Assembly (NCBI GenBank): GCA_020426425.1
Contig: JAGQQB010000141.1
Span: 1-8,740, forward strand
Source of the DNA: Planctomycetaceae bacterium
Lineage (GTDB): Bacteria; Planctomycetota; Planctomycetia; Planctomycetales; Planctomycetaceae
Reading direction: 5' to 3'
DNA: 8,740 nucleotides
In this document: piece by piece, positions 5,127 to 8,740 of the stretch
Position numbering within the stretch: position 1 is the stretch's first letter
Layout of the letters: every line of letters starts with the position of its first letter
The notes under the pieces: generated by a model
Told to the model about the DNA's origin: nothing
The model's input: the letters and a program-made list of their open reading frames with translations, nothing else
Database searches by the model: none
Made by a program: the position numbers and the translations under genes

Positions 5127-6311
5127 TCAGGGCCTGGGACCTGCGCCACTCGAACGAATCTGTCGTACGAGATCGGCCACAATGAGGATGGTCGCCTCGA
5201 TCTCCTGCTCAGTTGTCGTCCGCCCCAAGCCAAACCGTAGACTCGCCCGCGCCTGCAGATCCGACAGCCCCATCGCTCGCAACACATGACTCGGCTCCGG
5301 ATTGGCTGACGTACATGCCGAACCGGAACTGACGCACAAGCGTGATGCTTGCAACTGCATCAGTAGGACATCGCCATCCACGTGGGGGATATGCACGTTC
5401 AAGTTGTGCGGCAGACACTCGTTTGCTGGTGAGTTGCGTCGCAGTTCCGGAATTGCCTGTGCGAGACCGTCCCAGAGTCGGTCCCTCAACCTTGAGAGTC
5501 GGCGACACTCCTCGGACAGCTGTTCGCTTGCCACCGCGCATGCGGCGCCGAATCCGACGACCAGCGCGACGGGCAACGTCCCACTCCGCAGGCCTCGCTC
5601 ATGTCCCCCTCCGTCCAGCAGTGGAGTGAGCGGCAAACGCCGCTCGCGACGGACGATGAGTGCTCCGATTCCTTGGGGGCCGTACAGCTTGTGCGCTGAG
5701 AGGCTCAGCAGATCAATGGGGACCGAGCGTAAATCGATCGGCACCTTCCCCACCGCTTGCGCGGCATCAACATGGAAGACCGCGTCTGCGGCACGACACT
5801 TTTGTGCCAGCTGTGGGATGTCGTTCAGGCTGCCGACTTCGTTATTCGCCCACATCACGGACGTCAGGGATGTGGGGGTTCGCAGCGCGGCACGCAGCAA
5901 TTCCGGATCGACACGCGCTTCGGCATCGACCGGTAACAGCTCAACCGCAGCCCCCATGCGTTTGAGCCGACGCAATGGATCCAGCACTGCCCGATGCTCC
6001 GCCACGTTGCTGATCAGGCGATGCGATGTCGGCGAATTTCCGCAAAGTCCCTTCAGCGCCAGATTATTCGCCTCTGTTGCGCCACTGGTCAAAATGACTT
6101 CTTCAGATTCGCAGTGTACGAGTGCGGCGACTTTCGCGCGTGCCGCTTCCACTGCATCCCGAGCCCGCAATCCAGCGCGATGACTAATACTGGCTGCGTT
6201 CCCCGCCTGAGTGGTCCACCAGGGCCGCATCGCCTCCACCACGCGTGGATCGACGGGGGTCGTCGCATGATGGTCCAGGTAGATCAACGCCTCCGCATGC
6301 TCACGCGCCAT
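5127..6311 (-). CDS. Cysteine desulfurase, class I NifS/IscS type
   Basis: The 394-residue enzyme is a fold-type I PLP protein that removes sulfur from L-cysteine as a protein persulfide, giving alanine, for Fe-S cluster or other thio-cofactor assembly. Visible family features are YLDHHATTPVDP (11-22), SGATEANN (76-83), H106 in AEHRAV, ANNEVG (155-160), D182 and Q185 in VDAAQAVGK, and PLP-lysine K208 in SAHKLYGPQGIGAL. RSGT (242-245) and catalytic C333 in the SSGSACTS loop complete the set; this loop marks class I. The length is normal and all key residues are present. The ATG at 6311 is preferred over an in-frame start at 6368: it opens just before the conserved N-terminus, lies four bases after the stop of the stress-protein gene, and has AGGAA ten bases upstream. 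No iscU, iscA or suf neighbour is seen, so a housekeeping versus specialised role cannot be decided. Confidence 0.93.
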   Translation of the reverse strand: MAREHAEALIYLDHHATTPVDPRVVEAMRPWWTTQAGNAASISHRAGLRARDAVEAARAKVAALVHCESEEVILTSGATEANNLALKGLCGNSPTSHRLISNVAEHRAVLDPLRRLKRMGAAVELLPVDAEARVDPELLRAALRTPTSLTSVMWANNEVGSLNDIPQLAQKCRAADAVFHVDAAQAVGKVPIDLRSVPIDLLSLSAHKLYGPQGIGALIVRRERRLPLTPLLDGGGHERGLRSGTLPVALVVGFGAACAVASEQLSEECRRLSRLRDRLWDGLAQAIPELRRNSPANECLPHNLNVHIPHVDGDVLLMQLQASRLCVSSGSACTSANPEPSHVLRAMGLSDLQARASLRFGLGRTTTEQEIEATILIVADLVRQIRSSGAGPRP

Positions 6312-6315
6312 GCGA

Positions 6316-7254
6316 TCACGATTCCTGAAGCGTGATCGGTGAGACGAATCCCTCCGGCTTGATTGCAAGGACGGAACAGCTCAGCAACGGCAGCAAACGT
6401 TCCGCCGTGTTTCCCAGCAGAATTCCTGGAACGCCGGCACGCGCGAGTGAGCCCATGACGACCAGCGTGACTCCCTCTGTCCTGACCAGTTCTTCAATCG
6501 CCAGATCGGCTGGTCCGGTGGTCACACGCATCTGAAATCCACCCGCGATTGTCCGATGATCGGTATGCGCGAGTCGTTCCTGCAACTGCTGCTCCGCGTC
6601 GGCAATCACCTGCTGCCGATACTCATCGACCTCGTCTTGCGAAGCGCCGGTCCGGCTCAAGCCACCAGTGAGCGGAAACCGCACGCTGTGGACTGCTAGC
6701 AGACGTCCATCGAACAGGCGCGCGAGATCGACCGCGAGATGCACCACCTGCTCGCCAGTTTCGCTGAAGTCATCGGCCGCCAACACGGTGGGGATCGCCT
6801 CTTCGGCGTTTGGTCGGACAGCCCAGACTGGGCAAGGGCACTTGCGGAGCAGCTTCATTGCCGTGCTGCCAAACAAGATCCGCTCCGCGCGGCTCTGATT
6901 GCGACAGCCGACGACCACCAGCTCGACCTGTTCGCGCAGCACGGTTTGTATGATCTCGTACCATGTGCGGCCATGGGCGAAGATGGACTGCGTCGACACG
7001 CCCCGTTCGTTTGCTTCGGTCTGGAACTGCGAATGGATGGTCTTGAGTTGCTCCAGCGTTCCAAGGGCTTTGTCGTCTTCCACGAGAATCGCCTCGGTCT
7101 CCGCCACCGGAGTTGCGGAAACGGTGATCATCAACAATTCCGCGCCAGTTGCCGCCGCCACACTCAGCGCCTGTTGCCAGGCGGCCAGTGTCGCTGGCGC
7201 GAGTTCTCCGTCGGTTGTGTCGATGCCAACCAGGATGCGGTGAAAACCGAGCAT
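6316..7254 (-). CDS. Tandem-domain universal stress protein (UspA family, UspE-like architecture)
   Basis: The product is 312 residues with two Usp domains. Domain 1 (about 4-147) starts RILVGIDTTDGE and ends with the nucleotide-loop pattern GCRNQSRAERILFGSTAMKLL, then CPVWAVRP. Domain 2 (about 155-299) begins VLAADDFSETGEQ and ends GSLARAGVPGILLGNTAERLL, then CSVLAIKP. The G-x(8-12)-G-(S/N)-T pattern is the ATP-binding signature of the ATP-binding UspA subgroup. Domain 1 is Q/E-rich between the patterns and domain 2 has the better-preserved glycines. There is no membrane segment, so it should be cytosolic. The ATG at 7254 has GGGA about seven bases upstream and is the only start that keeps the first beta strand. 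It is the first gene of a two-gene operon with the cysteine desulfurase. The physiological signal is not deducible. Confidence 0.9.
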   Translation of the reverse strand: MLGFHRILVGIDTTDGELAPATLAAWQQALSVAAATGAELLMITVSATPVAETEAILVEDDKALGTLEQLKTIHSQFQTEANERGVSTQSIFAHGRTWYEIIQTVLREQVELVVVGCRNQSRAERILFGSTAMKLLRKCPCPVWAVRPNAEEAIPTVLAADDFSETGEQVVHLAVDLARLFDGRLLAVHSVRFPLTGGLSRTGASQDEVDEYRQQVIADAEQQLQERLAHTDHRTIAGGFQMRVTTGPADLAIEELVRTEGVTLVVMGSLARAGVPGILLGNTAERLLPLLSCSVLAIKPEGFVSPITLQES

Positions 7255-7290
7255 GGCAGATTCCCATAGAATGTTGCTTGTTGTGTTGGG

Positions 7291-7362
7291 TGATCAACCG
7301 ATTGTCGATCATCACTCGCCAACTCTCAACCACAATTGTATGCACTCGACCGTTGATGATCA
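7291..7362. promoter_or_regulatory. Cluster of TGATCA-type sites and an 8-bp inverted repeat
   Basis: The palindrome TGATCA occurs at 7291-7296 and 7357-7362. Between them GATCATCA (7307-7314) forms an inverted repeat with TGATGATC (7354-7361). The left arm sits in the spacer of the candidate promoter at 7301-7329, where a bound repressor would interfere. The regulator is unknown; the adjacent HTH-EIIA protein is a positional candidate only. Confidence 0.3.
7301..7329 (-). promoter_or_regulatory. Candidate sigma-70-like promoter for the stress protein / cysteine desulfurase operon
   Basis: On the minus strand TTGAGA (7329-7324) and GACAAT (7306-7301) are separated by exactly 17 bases, each matching consensus at four or more of six positions. 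They lie about 46 bases before the ATG at 7254. A second -10-like TACAAT lies at 7340-7335 but without a good -35. Planctomycete promoters are poorly characterised, so this is tentative. Confidence 0.33.
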
Positions 7363-7592
7363 CTGGTGCTTCGCTGGCCAGCCTTGCGAACGCGCGCTGC
7401 AGCATCGTACGCTGTCGATAGAGACGGACGCACAGGGGCGTTTGGTCGGGAACTGAACGGATGCGGGTTCCGTGACATGGCTCTCGGTCGTTCCCCCATG
7501 TATTCACGCGAGATCACTCTCGCCGTTCGTTCTCGTACCGTCGACAGCAATGTCGGCCATCCCGCCTCATTCCCTCAGCGATCCCCACGCTC

Positions 7593-8294
7593 ATGGCCCC
7601 CGAATGGTACAACCTGGACGAACTGGCAAAACAACTGGGGCGAGATCGCCGCGAGTTGGAGCGACTCGTGCAACGTGGTCGTATTCCTGGACACAAGCGC
7701 GGCTCGGAATGGCAATTTCATTCCGAGGAAATCAGTCAGTGGCTGGAACAGGAAATGCGAGACTATTCCGACAGCCAACTCGCCCAAGTTGAGAAGACGC
7801 AGCAATCGACCGAAGTGGAAGCCGAAGTTCCCGTGAGCAGTCTGCTCGTGCCCGAACTGATCCAAGTGCCACTGGAGGCGCGGACGAAGCGATCAGTGCT
7901 CGAATGCCTGGTTGAAGTGGCGGGTCGGACCTGGCAAATCTGGGAGCCATCGACCGTGCTCAAGGCGGTGCAAGAGCGTGAAGAGTTGATGTCAACGGCG
8001 TTCAACAATGGCGTCGCGTTTCCGCACCCGCGCCAGTCCTGTCCCGATGCGATTGGTCAGTCGCTGGTGGCCTTTGGTCGGACGTTCAATCCCATTCACT
8101 TCGGCGCCCCGAACAACTCCGGGACCGACTGTTTCTTCCTGATTCTGTGTCGGGAGACGCGAACGCATCTGCATGTCCTCGCGCGGCTCTCACGCATGGT
8201 GCAGTTGCCCGACTTCCTGCCACTGCTGAGAGAGGCGGACACTTCGGCGCTCGCGTACGAAGTGATTCTGTCGGCCGAACGCCAACTCAGTTGA
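7593..8294 (+). CDS. Excisionase-like HTH / PTS EIIA (PtsN-fructose type) fusion protein
   Basis: The product is 233 residues. The N-terminus (about 5-51: WYNLDELAKQLGRDRRELER, then RGRIPGHKRGSEWQFHSEEISQWLE) is a MerR/excisionase-type winged helix that should bind DNA. After a charged linker (about 55-80), residues 85-230 form a PTS EIIA type 2 domain. Family landmarks are LMSTAFNNGVAFPHPR with phospho-acceptor H145, the 'GRTFNPIHFGAPNNSGTDCF' region (162-181) and HLHVLARLSRMV (192-203). EIIA domains are phosphorylated by HPr or NPr on this His. No sugar-transport EIIB or EIIC is nearby, so a regulatory (PTS-Ntr-like) role is favoured. The ATG at 7593 is the earliest in-frame start and fits the HTH boundary, though no Shine-Dalgarno is seen. 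The gene is divergent from the stress-protein operon. It might be annotated as a PtsN-like nitrogen regulatory protein. Confidence 0.88.
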   Translation: MAPEWYNLDELAKQLGRDRRELERLVQRGRIPGHKRGSEWQFHSEEISQWLEQEMRDYSDSQLAQVEKTQQSTEVEAEVPVSSLLVPELIQVPLEARTKRSVLECLVEVAGRTWQIWEPSTVLKAVQEREELMSTAFNNGVAFPHPRQSCPDAIGQSLVAFGRTFNPIHFGAPNNSGTDCFFLILCRETRTHLHVLARLSRMVQLPDFLPLLREADTSALAYEVILSAERQLS

Positions 8295-8317
8295 AGCTCG
8301 CGCGCCTGCGGGCTAGG

Positions 8318-8361
8318 CTGACGATATCAAATTCAAATCGGATGATTTGAGTTTGCGTCAG
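8318..8361 (+). other. Strong intergenic hairpin downstream of the HTH-EIIA gene
   Basis: CTGACG (8318-8323) pairs with CGTCAG (8356-8361). Inside, after a four-base ATAT bulge, CAAATTCAAATC (8328-8339) pairs with GATTTGAGTTTG (8344-8355) across a GGAT loop with one G-T wobble, giving 18 base pairs in all. It lies 23 bases after the stop at 8294 and 43 bases before the next ATG. No T-tract follows, so it may be a weak or factor-assisted terminator, a leader structure of the next gene, or an operator. Confidence 0.6.
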
Positions 8362-8404
8362 GATGTCCTGTGTCCAATTGCTCTTGCCGTGGGAGTTTCC
8401 CCCG

Positions 8405-8740
8405 ATGCTGCGACTGCTGTGTGCTGCCTTGCTGCTGAGTCTGTGTTCCACGTTGAGCTATGCTCAAGACACCTTGAATTATCCTGTACTCGGAGAGACG
8501 CACCGTCACTCCCCAGCGCTGGACCAACTCATTGCCCCCGAGACACCGCTCCACGTGATCGCCAGCGGATTCGAGTGGACGGAAGGTCCCGTGTGGGTCA
8601 AAGAGCAAGCTGGTCCTGGTTATCTGTTGTTCTCGGACATCCCACGCAATTCGGTGTTCAAGTGGGTTGAAGGGCGAGGGGCGACACTGTTCCTCAAGCC
8701 GTCAGGCTACACCGGTCCCGGTGAGTATGGAGGTGAACCC
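8405..8740 (+). CDS. Secreted SMP-30/gluconolactonase-like protein (N-terminal part, 3' end outside window)
   Basis: 112 codons are visible and the frame is open to the right edge. The N-terminus is a signal peptide (MLRLLCAALLLSLCSTLSYA, likely cleaved before QD at 21). From about residue 50 it shows the start of the SMP-30/gluconolactonase/LRE-like beta propeller: SGFEWTEGPVWV, with E60 matching the metal-ligand Glu of the EGP motif, then GYLLFSDIPRNSVFKW and GYTGPGEYGGEP. Family members are calcium- or zinc-dependent lactonases that hydrolyse sugar lactones such as gluconolactone. Substrate here is unknown. Exported members are common in planctomycetes. GGGAG (8391-8395), nine bases upstream, supports this start. 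Confidence 0.86.
   Translation, partial: MLRLLCAALLLSLCSTLSYAQDTLNYPVLGETHRHSPALDQLIAPETPLHVIASGFEWTEGPVWVKEQAGPGYLLFSDIPRNSVFKWVEGRGATLFLKPSGYTGPGEYGGEP

Larger units (their letters stand above)
7255..7592. other. Divergent intergenic region between stress-protein operon and HTH-EIIA gene
   Basis: These 338 bases hold no convincing gene; the frames crossing it are shadows. It must contain the promoters for both divergent transcripts. Visible elements are the candidate minus-strand promoter at 7301-7329 and a cluster of GATC-centred sites at 7291-7362. No clear Shine-Dalgarno precedes the plus-strand ATG at 7593, and I found no plus-strand promoter I can defend. Confidence 0.55.

Noticed and set aside
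5302..6183. 293-codon plus-strand frame opposite the cysteine desulfurase
   Set aside because: The minus strand encodes an intact enzyme with all catalytic motifs; the plus-strand translation is Ser/Arg/Ala-rich and motif-free.
6770..7507. 245-codon minus-strand frame covering the stress-protein start and the divergent region
   Set aside because: Most of it overlaps the stress-protein gene in another frame, and the part in the intergenic region shows no domain or ribosome binding site.
1..8740. CRISPR arrays, tRNA or rRNA genes, insertion sequences, prophage
   Set aside because: No regularly spaced repeats, cloverleaf sequences, terminal inverted repeats with transposase, or phage genes were seen on either strand.

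Overview
The window looks like chromosomal DNA of a planctomycete. This is inferred from the gene families, not from a database search. Three consecutive secreted proteins carry sequence blocks I associate with planctomycete-specific families: an 'HEMLYEHDYHAMYGPFFYKV' type tail, a 'YPVDPSYFDQRDGQVYAAQG' type tail and a 'CTHPPDYGFRPPVK' type block. A zinc-ribbon membrane protein and an excisionase-HTH/EIIA fusion fit the same group. I see no transposase, integrase, phage gene, CRISPR array, tRNA or rRNA.

Layout. (1) 1-279 is the C-terminal end of a SpoU/TrmH-type rRNA 2'-O-methyltransferase (RlmB-like). It is followed 15 bases later by a membrane protein (295-1407) with an N-terminal CxxC/CxxC zinc ribbon, a Pro/Ala-rich linker, one membrane helix and a carboxypeptidase-regulatory-like C-terminal domain. 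(2) 1408-2118 is about 0.7 kb without a convincing gene. It holds one doubtful minus-strand small ORF, an 18-bp tandem duplication and several dyads and repeats that may be regulatory. (3) 2119-4998 holds three secreted proteins in a row, each with a signal peptide and a start set by a Shine-Dalgarno sequence or by the signal peptide. They end at a clear intrinsic terminator (5028-5068) capped by a UUCG tetraloop. The second protein contains a regular CC-x4 hexapeptide array. (4) On the minus strand, 7254 to 5127 is a two-gene operon: a tandem-domain universal stress protein, then a class I (NifS/IscS-type) cysteine desulfurase starting 4 bases after the stress protein's stop. (5) A 338-base divergent intergenic region (7255-7592) separates this operon from a plus-strand gene encoding an excisionase-like HTH fused to a PTS EIIA (PtsN/fructose-type) domain with its phospho-acceptor His. 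(6) After a strong intergenic hairpin (8318-8361), the start of a secreted SMP-30/gluconolactonase-like protein runs off the right edge at 8740.

Function. Groups 1, 4, 5 and 6 are recognisable families in a modest arrangement. The least-understood material is the secreted trio, most likely cell-surface or periplasmic proteins, and the HTH-EIIA fusion, which may link phosphorylation state to DNA binding. The divergent layout makes the stress protein/cysteine desulfurase promoter a natural candidate target for that regulator, but this is only inferred from position.
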